Shown here piece after piece: positions 25,650 to 37,600 of a DNA stretch of 64,000 bases; the first letter of the stretch is position 1; the number at the start of each line of letters is the position of its first letter. The stretch is taken from positions 1,116,001 through 1,180,000 of the forward strand of contig JAHRHY010000013.1 in assembly GCA_019671135.1 (NCBI GenBank), read 5' to 3'. The stretch is from Linnemannia hyalina (Eukaryota > Mortierellomycota > Mortierellomycetes > Mortierellales > Mortierellaceae). Both the position numbers and the translations under genes were made by a program. The notes under the pieces are model-generated. The model saw only the letters and a list, made by a program, of their open reading frames with translations. It did not search any database and was not told the DNA's origin.

Positions 25650-28600
25650 CTAGTCTAAAGGGTAGAACACTCTTGGAAGCTTCTTCACACAAAACTCCGT
25701 CTCTCCATCCCCAACCACCGCAATCGCCGGCGCCGCCGCATCGCCTTGCTCAAGGGCCGTTGCAATAGTAGTCGTCCCCGACTCGGTCTCCACAACTCCT
25801 CCACCTGTTCTACCGGACGACATAATAATAGCCTTGGACATTTTTTCCAAATACCCCGAAGTCTTCTTCTTGATCGATTGTTCTAGCGTTGGCGTTGCTA
25901 GACTCTCTTTGGATCCCTCAGGGATGGTAGACGGTAGGAGGAGTGTCGTCGAAGCAGCAACAAAGGCGCCATCGACCGCGCTCGGTTTCCGACTGGCGGT
26001 CATGGTCGTACCTGTAATCCCCATGGTGGCGGTGATTGCTGTTGCTGGTGGTGTGGATTCTTGTTCTAGTGCGGCCTTTGACCATTTATCTATTTTTGCA
26101 TACGAGTTCACACCAGTACCTTGTTAACGACAAGTCAGAGCATTCTTCCATTTCCGAGGCACCTCACATCTCTCTCTCTCTGAATGCTGCTACATAACCA
26201 AAGGTAATGAAACATACCAGGGACGGCCAGGAAATAGCGCTCCATGGCTTCTCTAAATCGGGTCTTGTATTGCTGTGGTGGTAACACCGTGACATTGTCC
26301 TTGGCGCCTCGCAGCGTCGTCTTGCCCTTGGACTCGATCCTCTTGTACCACGTGTAGGCGCCAATGAAATCTACCATAGAGCCAACAAAGAAAAACAAAG
26401 GGGTTAGTGTGCATGCTGTAATCACAATGCACATTCTTTGACGCTGACTCTCGGCGCCGTAAAAAAGAATCCTCCTTGTAACGCTTCAAATTCAAAAGAA
26501 TTAACAACACCACCAGTAACTTACCGACGATGCCAACGACCAACTCTTTGCGCTCGTCATCAACACCGACGAGGAGGGAATAGTCCATGATGTTGGCGCC
26601 TGCCAAAAACTCGGTATCGTTGAGGAGTGACTCTCGGATAATCTTCTTCGAGTGCGAGTGGATCAACAAAAGCGCCCTGTACCGACCCTCAATAAAGTCG
26701 CCGTCCCACAGCGTAGTTGATCCTCCGCCCGTAGTGTTCGGTTTCGAACCCGCATGTCGATCCTGGATTCCCTTCAAGTCAAACGTCTAAAACAAGAAAA
26801 AAAGAGTACAGCAACAAGAGCGAGACACATCGAAATTGTGAGCATGACAGCGCAGCTTGAACACATCCTGACAAACACAAAGGTACCAAAGGAAGCAACA
26901 ACGCTAACTGTAATAAACAGAAACGAGTTGGACATACCCTGGTGATCTTTTGGTTGTAAAAGAGGTGCTCCATCACAAGAACATCAATCTTCATGACCTG
27001 TCCCGACTGGCCATTCTTGATCTTGAAGGTGTAGAATCCAAAAATCTTGGCCAGAACCGTCGGGGCCTCGTGCGTTTTTTCCATGTAGTCAAAGTACTTT
27101 GGCGCAAACTTGAGTAGTTCGTCCTTTTCGGCAATATTCCAACTCGACACCATCTGCTTGACCACAAACCGATCATCTGCATGAATAAGCAGAAAAAGCG
27201 CACCAGGACGAAAGACCAATAAAGATGAAAAGAGGGGTAGTTTAGTATACATTCCACCGCATGTACAACGACGGGAAAAGAGATATGAATAGGCGCCTTA
27301 AAGTGAACAGTCAACGGTGAAGGGCCAGAGAAAAGGGGAAGAATGATGATGATGATGAGATGATGATGATGTGCTTTTTTACCTTTGGTCTTGTAGAAGC
27401 TGCTCTTGCTCTTGCCGCCGTTGGCGTTCCAAACATTGCACCTTGAGAGCGATTGGACATAGTTTTGGTGGATACCACATCGACGACGCAGCGTGTCAAA
27501 CTCGGCCGCATAATACACCGTGCATGAGAACGATGTCTTCCCGTGTGAGAATCCTAGATTACATCAAAAATGTGGTTTAGTGTTGATAAGGCAGCAGAAC
27601 AGGAATCATTTTCACGCGCAAATATCAACTTCAAACAAGGTGACAGCTCTCGTCGAATCGATTACTTGGGGGCACTTACGAGCCTTCAGGTGAGGACTTC
27701 GCACGCTCGACTCTAGTTCCTGCTCCAATGCAAGTGTTTCCCGCATCGACCGTTCAGTCCCCTCAGCCTTGAAAAACTCCTTGTCCGCCTTATCGATGTT
27801 CGCGCTGGACGCGCCATAGCTCGTGAATCCGCTGCCAATCTTCTCTGAGAGGGAGTTCAGGCTGAGACCCTTCATCGTACCACTGAGTCCCGATGTCAGA
27901 GCATGATATCCGAACGGATTCTTGGATTTTGCTCCAGGAGTCGGTGTCGTCGAGCGACTGTCGGGCGGTGAGATAAAGAAAGACGATGACTGGTTGTTGT
28001 TCTCCGATGGTGTTGCCAAGGGTGACGCTGAAAAGATGGGAGTTGAACTATTGAGAGCCATCATACTGACAGGTCGAGCAGCAGTCCCGTCTGCTCGCCT
28101 CTCAATCGATCCTAGACCCAGAGTCGAGTTCTTCCCATGGCGACCACTCGCGAAATGTATACCCATCGTGTTCCGAGGCGACATTGTTCCGTTGGCGAGC
28201 ATGCTCGAGATATCCAACTTTGTCGGTCGTACAAACTTGACTGCCGTTTCATATCCGTCGACCACCAAAAAGTCCTCATCTCCCTCATCATCATCGTCAT
28301 CCTGCGCACTCGCTTGACTGACGTTGTCGCCTTTGTCGGGAGACCCATTTGCGGCGCTGTTGACTGCTGTGCTCGCCTCGCTGTCGCTGCTCCCGCTCTT
28401 GCGTGCCACCAATGTGGTACTTCCAGCTGACCGCGATGTCCTCAAAGGTCCAGGGGTAGGCACGCCAAGGTTCGCTCCTCTCATGAAGAGGTCCTTCTCT
28501 GGTGGTTTAGGTGCCGTCTCTTCCTCATCTGTGAAATCAACATCCAGGTTACACATTGACGACAACAGTGTCAAGTAGTCCATCGAGCTACGCAAAGAAA

Positions 28601-31600
28601 AATAATATGTTATAAGCATGTTCGCAGCGTAAAATAAATATTTGTTTGACGTTGCTGTGAAAGGATATCGAATAGATATAGTTTGAGATCATACCTGAGT
28701 GTAGATGCAATGATGGAGCTGGGCTCGTTCTCACGCACAATAACCGAGGACCTCGGGAATGTATGAAGAATGTCAGACCTAGTTTAATGTAGACGTGAAC
28801 AACACGCTTCAGTCAATGATATCGTTTCATACAGTAAGAACAATTATCAGCAAGCAATTGACAGCGTGTACTTACGTAACATATTCTGGAAGAGTCCAAG
28901 AGTTCAGGGACTGTGTCAGCTCGGGATAGTGCTCCGTCTGCCATGCCTCCATTGATCGCATGGTCCGCTTGATATAATCCTTGAACCGGTTGCGTAAGTC
29001 GTTCAGTCGAGTGATCGGGATCTTCTTTAGTTGGTCGTAAAGGTCGAACTCGTCAGTCTTCCATCGGTCGCCCAAATCATCGAGGCTCCTCAGGGCTGCC
29101 TTCTTGATTGGATCCACTGCGGCCCTTTGCGGTGAGGAATCCAGTTTGTTTGTCCGCTTCACGACCGACTTTGTCTCTCCAAAGTACTCCTCCATCGCAA
29201 CAATGATCTTCTTGCAAGACTCGTAGAAATGCATGATCTCTATCCTTGTGGCGTTGATTTGGTTGGAATGCTCCGCGTCCGTGATATAGTCGCAGTGTGC
29301 CGACATCGAGACCATACTGACTTGCGAGGAGGGCGGTCCTGTGGATGCGTTGGAGCTTGCAAAGTCGTGGGGGTCGTCATTCCAGGCACTTGGAGATAGC
29401 CGAGGCATAGTTGGAAAGTCCTCGTTGACCTGTAGCCGGGATATCCGCATCTCAAAAAGGTCAATACTCTCCACCTCAAAGTTGACCACCAGTCCCCGGT
29501 AGAGGAAACAACGAGCAATAGCATCCTTGGATAAGGCATGGTCGCAGAGCGGACGAGGGCCGGGCTCGAAATGGTGATTATACAGTAACAGCTCCAGATA
29601 TTTTCCAAAAGAATAGATCCGAGACGCTCGAGAGACCATCCGTGGTTTCGTCCTGGTCTTGCACATCTTGCACCTAGTCCACACCGCCATCGTCTTGTTG
29701 TTGTTCAAAAACGGTGTAAACTCCTCCGAGTCGAAATCTGTCGCAGAGTCGGGTCTGGGCTGCTCTAGCGTGATGTTGATCCGTGCCTCGCCATGGGTGT
29801 AAGTCGAAATATGTTCCAGTCGCTGGTGGCCGCATTTCTTGTCATTGCAAGGATGGCGTGCTCGTATGCAAAGGTATTCGATCATCTCTCCGAGATCCAT
29901 GTCCTCGTACGTCCCTTCCTTCCGATAGTACTCCATTGTGATGATGCGAGGCGGTTCGCATGGGGCTGCAGCTGTTGCGGACCAGTAGTACGAGTGTGAA
30001 AAGGATATCGATTGGTGGTTGAAGATTCCTTGAAGAGCGTTTCCGTTGGTCATCAAGTGCTCCAGTCCTGCTCGCGAGTCGATCGGTAGTCGATTTCCCT
30101 TTCCTGTAGCACCGGTCTGGTTCGTCGCAGTCGAGGTGGTTGTTCCGAAACGAGTGGCTAGACCCAGAGCTCCACCCATCTTGGGTCGTCCCATTCGATT
30201 GCCAAATCCAATCTTCTTGGCTACAAACTCGACATCCTCCCATGTATAGGACTTGCGCTTGGAGTCCGGCCCGATAGCTTCCTCATCCCGAAGGCGGAGC
30301 AAAAGATGTGGTGGTGGAAAGCTGACATCGGGCGAGACTGAGATGATAGCCTTCTCAACCTGCTGGATGATCTTTGCAAACCGGTAACTTTGGTAACTGT
30401 GCAGATCCTCGCCGAGTCCAAAGTCCTCTGCCAAACTTGGCGTTTCCGCGCTTTGACCTGATGACTTGCCATCCCGACCGGCCTGACTGTCTAGTTGTGC
30501 CGAGAGTTGAGTGGTTCCCTTCTTGTACTTTGCTGGAAGGGTTCCACGGGAGAGCCACGAAAAGATCATCGAGCCCTTGGAGGCACGCTTGGAGTTATTG
30601 ATGGCGTTTTGTTGGATTGGGATGGAGGGTTTCCGTTGTTCTGGGTCGTGCGAGGTTGGTGAGAAAAGTGAGGGTTCGTGTCGCACAATGTCGTGGTCCT
30701 GCATGAGGTACATCTCGAGCTGCATCGAACAGAGTGCAAAGACGAGCAGTTCCAGAATCTTTTCGACCTTTGCTAGGTCATCCGCACCAGCAGCAAGGGC
30801 AATTGTTCCTCCAAGTAAGATTTGAATCGGTTCCTGTTTCGGCGCTGAGGACAGAAAGCAACAAGGCAAAGCGTTAATTATCTCATTGGCGGAGTCTGAA
30901 TAAAACAAGACTACTCGGCCCTTGGACGGACACTGACCATCGATCATCACTCGCACACGCTGAAAAAAACAAGAAAAAACAAAACAAAACAGGTGTGATG
31001 ACCATTGCTCAGTCATTACAAAACATACGTCGACTTCTCTCCTCGATAGTGCGCTCCTCCAGGAGGATAGACTCGCCTCTGAACTGCCCTGCAGTAAAAG
31101 TGCATTCTTGACTGGTGCTGATGTTCTTGACCAGCTGGATGCTATATCCAAATTGAGGGAGACTCTTGACATCCTCCTTGTCCTTGTCCTTCTCTTTGTC
31201 TTCGTCTTTCTCCTTGTTCTTGACTTTGTCCATGGCTTTGTCCTTTGCGTTCTTTTCGGTCACAGTGGTGGCGGTGTTGGAAGTATCGAGGGCATCCAAG
31301 TGGTTTGTTGATTCGAACGACGCCTCTATCTGCTGCCAGGCATCCGACATATTGGCAGCGAGTTTCTGTAGCATGTCCATCAATAAGCCAAGCCAGAGGA
31401 ACTCCAGCTCGAGACAAGAACTCGCAATCGACTGCCGGGCGATGGCGCGTAGGTGTTGAAATGACCGCTGGTCCAGCGTGACCATGGGTGGTTTTAGCGT
31501 CGTATTAAGGTTGTTGTCTATGGCAGTGTCGGTGGTATCGGTCAAGGAGGACAAAGTCGCTTCATCCGTTGGGCCAGCGATGGTAGGAGCGGGCGACGAT

Positions 31601-31977
31601 GACCTTGTGGCAGTGGGTGTTGTTACTGCGTTTGTCGTGCGGATGGTGGAAACGGCAGAGGTAAAGAAAGAAAAGAAACTGTTGGAGGCAGGAATAGACT
31701 GCGCTTGTGGTTGTGGTTGCTGCTCGGTTGCAGCTGTTGTTGTCGTTGAAGGAGCGACTGCTGCACTTGTCACTACACCCGTGTTTGGAGCGACAGTAGT
31801 CGGGGTTGTAGTGCTTGTTGTTGCGGTAGTAGTTGTTGTCGTCGTAGCAGCAGCAGCAGCAGCAGCAGACTCTGACTTTTTCCTGTGGTGGTTGGTAACT
31901 GATGAGAAGAGATGATGGGCGCGTTTTTCGGAAGGAGGAGGGGCGGGAATGGGCGGCAGTGGTTTTGAGGAGACCAT
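25650..31977 (-). CDS. FAB1: FAB1/PIKfyve-like phosphatidylinositol phosphate kinase lacking FYVE finger
   Basis: Nine exons on the minus strand: 31977-31029, 30844-28876, 28778-28695, 28587-27680, 27553-27383, 27176-26938, 26786-26525, 26370-26218, 26119-25650 (1734 aa). FAB1 kinases convert PtdIns3P to PtdIns(3,5)P2 on endosome/vacuole membranes. Visible: the end of the chaperonin-like domain (ILLGGTIALAAGADDLAKVE, from about residue 323), the FAB1-specific conserved region at about 650-790 (HISTYTHGEARI, CKMCKTR, SFGKYLELLLYNH), the RENEPSSIIASTL linker, and the lipid-kinase domain at about 1290-1580. The kinase has FVVKQM (ATP lysine), TFDLKG, IMDYSLLVGV and GIVDFIGAYTW. The usual TWDK reads TWYK. 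Exon 1 codes Pro/Ser/Thr/Ala-rich sequence with no FYVE zinc finger, and the chaperonin-like domain looks shortened. A C-terminal tail of about 155 aa follows the kinase. Exon 1-2 splicing is the least certain junction. Confidence 0.9.
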
Positions 31978-32821
31978 CGTTCTTGGTGTCGCTCAATCGG
32001 TCAAGGGGGAAGAGGAAAAGTAGAAGGGGGTCCTTATTAGCGAGGAAAAAGAAGAAAGTAGGGATTGGAATGTCACCAACAATGAGCAAAGGAGAGGTAA
32101 TGAATAAAAAGATAAAAAGGTGTGAAGGAGAGAGAGACGAAAGAGATTCACATGGGGGCAAGGAAAGGAGTGTGAAGAAGAAGAAGTGTGCTCTGTACAC
32201 TGAAGGTGGACAGGGCACAAAGTTGTATGTATTTTGATTGCATGTATGCAGTCGTGCCAAGGCAAAACTCAGGGGAACGAACAGGGGCAGACATTATCCC
32301 CAAAGAAGCAGACAACCTCATGGTCAGCAGGTCCATCCCCACCGCCCCTTTCATTCACTTGTAGCCCTTTGACTCACACCCTTCCGTTGCCTTACTTGCT
32401 TTGTCACCCACCCCACTCGTTCTATTGCTACCAGACCCATGTGGCTACTAGATCAAGCAGCCATGATTGTTATTGCTTCGCCCCTATTATCAATCAAGCT
32501 TTCTGGCACCTTCGGATCCATCACCCAAAATGTGTTTGAGACACAACCAATTATTAAATTTTTCGTAAAACTGATCGCATCAACTGGGTTTCGAACCAGA
32601 GGGAGGCATTGATCGCTCTGAGTCCTGACACCAAAGTTTGTTTGCGCACCACAGGTTATCTAGCAGGTTGAAGAATGCTAAAGAAATCTTAAAACCTATC
32701 AATGCAAGGTCGGATGCCATCGAGCGATGATGGAGAACTATCCAAGGTCAATTACAGGCTACCTACGACCACTTATAAGCTACCCAAGCAAGCTCGGATG
32801 CCGCCCATGAACAACCGGAGG
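31978..32821. other. 5' flank of the FAB1-like gene and intergenic sequence
   Basis: On the coding strand of the FAB1-like gene this is a C/T-rich leader up to about 32260, then mixed sequence. The Cys-pair pattern of a FYVE zinc finger was looked for here in all frames and not seen. A box-B-like motif at about 32588-32598 is discussed among the rejected items. Confidence 0.5.
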
Positions 32822-33640
32822 CTACCCTAGAACAACTGAACCGTATTCTTTAATTGATGTATTCTGCGCTGTCGCAGCTGTTGTTGTGCCCGCTGCACCC
32901 GCTGCTTTGGAAGGGCTATAAGATACTTGAGTAGGCGGTTTTGGAGGGGTGAAGGATGTGTGGGTAAGTAGCTTTCTTGCCGCCTTCGTCAATTTAATGA
33001 CTTCCGCGTCCATCAGCTTCTCATCTCCGACCGCTCAGTGACCTGCCCTTTTACCGCCATGGAAAATCTGAGGCACATCTCGAAGCACTCCTTCAGATTT
33101 TTAACATTATTCGCCGTCGACACAATTTTGAACGACCCGAAGGAGTATGTCCTATACATTCCATGATAGTCCATGGCGATCAGCTCCATTGTGTCCTTGA
33201 ATGTCCGTGATCCGAAGACTCTCAATTTCGGCTTTACTCGGTCCTTGTTTTTTGTCATCTCCAGGATGGTGAAGTTGAAAACATCATGGAGCATCAATTT
33301 CATTTTGTCGTCCTGATCCTTAGACGCCGGTGCCCGGTGCAATTTGCTGCTTTCAGATAGCAAAATCTGTTGTCCTTCTGACTCAGAAACTCCATCAGCA
33401 AGCTTTCCACGTCCTGTAGCATCAGCATCGGTATGAAACTGCGGGGCACATAAATCTCACTCCACGTGTAGGGAATGCCATGAACGGATAGTGCGCCTCG
33501 AAGCAGCTCTACGACATAGTCTCGGAAGTAGTGGCGCTCGTTTATGTCTTGGCTGGTGGGTTCCTGTGTACTGTACATGAAGGCAGTGCGGCTAAATCCA
33601 GTAAGTCATATCTGTTAGTATTGTATTATTTCCAAAAACA
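32822..33640 (-). pseudogene. Broken gene fragment, possible PD-(D/E)XK-like family
   Basis: Three protein-like segments follow one another on the minus strand in different frames. The first is 33578-33300, containing INERHYFRDYVVELLRGAL and HGIPYTWSEIYV. The second is 33363-33013, containing LRVFGSRTFKDTMELIAMDY. The third is 33013-32822, from MDAEVIKLTKAARKLL. The first-to-second change of frame falls near 33370-33400, where the new frame reads KLADGVSESEGQQILLSESS. The second change is a small indel at about 33015-33025. Order and spacing suggest one ancestral gene with at least two frameshifts. The ADG ... LLSESSK arrangement recalls the D ... ExK layout of nuclease-like domains in large zygomycete repeat families; that is a loose inference. 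No start or stop of the ancestral gene can be set. Confidence 0.5.
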
Positions 33641-33785
33641 GGTGCTTGTTAAAGAATGTATACCTACAGTGGTTGGAATGCTGTGAAGATATACCGGTTC
33701 AGAGCTGGTACAGGGTTGGAAACCCTCATGAGATCATCAAGTAAAGAGCAATACTTTCCCCAATAGTTTAGGTTATAATTGAATT

Positions 33786-33929
33786 GAAAGATACCGTGAA
33801 AAAGGGGAATGGCAAAGATTCCCACCGGTTGCCGAACAAGGGCGTCTGCATGGCGTACTCTACCTTGGATCGCCAGCACAATTGCAACGACGACCCTATG
33901 TTTGAACTGCTACACAATCACAATTGAAT
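33786..33929. repeat. Direct repeat, copy A (partner at about 34009-34163)
   Basis: This segment recurs about 234 bases downstream. The block from TACTCTACCTTGGATCGCCA (33856) through CCCTATGTTTGA is identical in both copies. The surrounding 60-70 bases match with substitutions and short indels (GTGAAAAAGGGG, TTCCCACCGGT, GAACAAGGG). Confidence 0.85.
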
Positions 33930-34008
33930 GTGCGCGAAGGAATAACACCTTTCCCCAAACATAATTAAAGTGAAAGGAACGGTGGAAATTGAGGTCGTAA
34001 CAGATGTG

Positions 34009-34163
34009 AAAGGAGCGGTGAAAAAGGGGGATGGTGAATGCAAAGCAAAAGGTTCCCACCGGTCGCCAAACAAGGGTGCCTGCATGGGGTACTCTACCTT
34101 GGATCGCCAGCACAATTGCAACGACGACCCTATGTTTGACTGCTACACAATCACACTTGAATC
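34009..34163. repeat. Direct repeat, copy B
   Basis: Second copy of the repeat starting near 33786. The identical core starts at 34090 and the match fades after CTTGAAT near 34163. Read on the minus strand both copies give VVVAIVLAIQGRV-like peptides, so a decayed gene segment was probably duplicated. Confidence 0.85.
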
Positions 34164-34481
34164 TTGTGTATGTCGATGTAGTGCTGCTTCCAAGTCCCGC
34201 TCAGAAAACTCATCGACCTTCTCCTCGGCAACCTTTAAAGCCTTGTCATGGTTTCCGGCTCTCCGCTGGCGTGTTTCCAGCTTTTCCTGCGCTGGTTCGC
34301 TGTCAAAATACAAGATCGAATCCTCACGACGACCAAGGTGCTTGACGCGTTTCAAAACGAGCATCCAGAAACGAAGAGTGCGAGTAGGCATATCTTTGAA
34401 AGATTCCCTAAAAATTGGATATGTGACGTCACATGCTTCGCTAAAACCCTGTCTATGCAATTTTGCCCAACGTCCCCTCAC
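34143..34481 (-). pseudogene. Decayed coding fragment, unrecognised family
   Basis: A 112-codon minus-strand frame with protein-like composition: LRFWMLVLKRVKHLGRRED, then a charged helical stretch (YFDSEPAQEKLETRQRRAG, ALKVAEEKVDEFSERDLE). No start context, partner exon or domain can be tied to it. It abuts the direct repeat and lies just upstream of symplekin. It resembles the basic/acidic linker seen in XPG/PIN-like nuclease families of zygomycetes, but I cannot verify that. Most likely a remnant of the same inserted or decayed block as the fragments at 32822-33930. Confidence 0.35.
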
Positions 34482-34674
34482 TCACTTCTCTCTCGTTCCT
34501 CCATCGAGACAATTACGCCGGACGCCTTTATATACTTATATCCTTCAGTACCAGGAAGGATCTGTCTATACTCCACTACAGGAACCGGGACAGTCGCCTC
34601 GACTCACGAAGGATATCACTCCCAGCCAGCGGCGCCAACTCCTTCAAATCTGATCTACAAACATCACACGCCAC

Positions 34675-37600
34675 ATGGCTTCACTGGACCTTCAGCTCGT
34701 GCTTCATGCACACCTAAACCACGCCACTGTTGCCACCAACCCGCAAGAGTTAACAAAGCACCTCCAAGCCTTCACGCGTGATTGGAAGAAGGAGCCCAGT
34801 CTCGACCAGTTCGATGCAGCACTCGGAGTCATGCAGGAGGCGAGGAGATCAACCATTAACTTGGAGATGGTTGCTCTGTGGTGGATCGGCTACCTACAGG
34901 ACGTTACCCTCAGCGAGGCTATCGACACATTCTCAGTCGATCTCAGAGATGGTATGCACAGATCGTAACTTGTCAGGATCGACCTTTTATTCTGTTCACA
35001 ACGGCCAATTGCTTCCAAAGCTTGCATTATTGACATCACCACGTTCAACTACCTTTTCATTATTTAACAACAGCTTTACTGAAGGCAGTGGATATTTTGG
35101 CGGAACTGGTCAGGAGTCCTTCGGCGACAGTGGTCAAGCGCGCTGTCCAAACATGTGCTTCCATCTACCCAGTCGTCTTTCAGATTTGGTATGGCAATCG
35201 AAGACTGTTGTTGTTGTTGTTTTTCTGGCGAAAATACTACGCAAACAGGACGCTGACATCGTATACCACTTGTTTCAACACTCATTAGTTGTCAGGAGTC
35301 TGCGGATCTCACTAAACTCTGGGGGGAATATGCTGTCAGGATCAAGCAGGCTGTGTTGGGTCATCTTGGAACTCCCAACGAGGGTATTCTCTTGGCGATC
35401 TCCAAGTACATGCAGACTGTTGTCCAGATCCAGTCTCACAGTCAACGGAACTCTATGGCTCATGATTCGGAGGTACTATTTCAGGATCGCAGGAATGATT
35501 GCCAATAAGGGCTAATATTTCACCTTTCATTCAAGAACAGGAAGAATCTTCAGACACTAACCAAGAGTTATTCATTATGTGCCTTCATTCTCGCATTAGA
35601 CATTGTCGCTCAACAAGATCCCATCTACTCACCCGTTCTTGAACGCTGGAGTTCTTCAACACGAGTCTGACGTTTCATTGCGGGAGCTTTTGTCTGTTAT
35701 TCAGCGGCCAATGATGTACGTATTGGAGAGTTTGCAGGTGGCGAAGTTTATTTTGGTGGCGCGGTTGTACCTCCCATCAAATTACAGCATCCCTCTTAAC
35801 ATTGTTTGTCGCACCCACCTTTTCAACCTTTTAGTTCTTCCACCGTTGTCACAGCGATCATCAACCAGACCAGTGCTTTGCAACGAGCTCGACCTCAGTT
35901 TATACCCGCCATTCTCGGAACTTGGACATCCTTCATCAAACCTTCGCCTCCACCACACTTCACCCCGCTCCAGATCAGATTCATCGACAAAGCGATCAGG
36001 ATACAACTTTTGTCCATCTCAAAGTAAGAGTCAAGCACAGGATTTCTGGACGTGCAAATGTATCTTTACCCACGTCAAACCACTCTCAGACTTTGACGAC
36101 TCACATCAACGATTTCACACATTATCTTTCATAGGATGCAATTGCAGCCCCCGCAGCTTCAAATTGTCACAGATACTCTTTCCAGCTACGGCGTCAAGTA
36201 CAACGGCAACCCATTGAGTCGGTCACAGCAGCAACAACTTCTTCACCCAGACGACGATTCTAGGCGATCATCAAAGCGTGGAAGGTCCAACAATAACCAA
36301 GACGGCGAGGATATGGAGTTGAAGAGGATGAAGCAAGAGCCTGACACCCGCGGCACAAACACACCACCTATGCCTGCTCCAGCAGGGCCGCCAACATTAC
36401 CGGGACCACCGGGACCACCGCCGCCGCCCAACATCCCCCCGGGCTTTGGTCAGAATGTGCTCAGCCAAATCAACATTACCCAGCTGCCAGTCCATCATGT
36501 TGTTGACATTATTTTCGAGACCCTTGCTGCAAACCACATTCCTCACCTCTTTCACTCTTTCCTCGTAAGTTTGACCACATGAAGTCGCCACTTGCTGTCA
36601 AGATGATATACAAAGTCAGATGTCCTAACATTATATCAATACCCTACTAATCACTGAAATAGTCAACACTGCCAATCATGGGATTGAAGGAAGGCAACTT
36701 GCCCATGCCCCCACCAGGAGCAGGACCTCCACCACCAGGGCTCTTACTTCAACGACCACCACCACCTATGCTCCCACCAGGAATGATGCCACCACCACCT
36801 CACGGACATCCCTTTCCTCCACCTCCTTTCGGGCACCCTCCACACCTTGGACCACCAGGACATTTCCCTATGCCAGGAGCTGGGCCTCCTCCACCCATGC
36901 CTGAAGTCAAGCAGGAGGCAAGGCTTGAGGTCAAGAAGGAGCTCAACATTGCCAAACTCGCCCTCCCTCGTATTCCCGATAACATTCAGGTCAGCATTAA
37001 GGTCATGCCTCCCAAGCATACTCCCACTCAGCTTCCCTCACGACCCGTTATTGTCGTTTCAGACACCGTCACTGTCGCCGCTTTGCCTTCGCGGACAAAT
37101 GAGGAGGATGGCAAGGCCACTGACAAGGATGTCAAGATGGAGGCCAAGAATGCAGACTCTGAGGAATCAAGGCGGCTTTTGAAGCAGGAAACCTTCCAAG
37201 TCAAGCCCTTTGAGCCAACAGGCGATCGTCCAGTCGTGGATATAGCCCTACCACCTACCAGGAAGCTACTGGAACTCGCCTTTGAGCGTATCCTCGGATC
37301 GGAGCATTTGGTCTCAGTGCCAGGCGTGACCGGGAGAAAGATGCTTGAGGCAGCTGCGTCCGGAAACCGACCAGAGGATTCAGAGAGCGAAGCTGCTGAA
37401 GGTACGGAGGGAGCAGTTGTGCCGTTCGACAAGGACAACGCCAAGGATCATACTACCAAGGTGGTGACCAAGGCCGACTGGATGTCGATTGTCTCGCGAC
37501 TTCTGACAAGAGCTTTCCCAAGGAACTCGGACGAGGTGGCTGCATCAGGTGTGCAGAGCATGAAGGAGAAGATGGTGGACTATATCTGCCAAGACTTCAA

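Noticed and set aside
32570..32660. Box-B-like GGTTCGAAACC on the minus strand with tRNA-like text upstream
   Set aside because: T, anticodon and acceptor stems do not pair properly. The motif sits in a small palindrome (CTGG...CCAG), so at most a decayed tRNA-derived relic.
33664..33879. 71-codon minus-strand open frame ending VPALNRYIFTAFQPL
   Set aside because: It overlaps the direct repeat and lacks any complete domain. Treated as part of the decayed block, not a gene.
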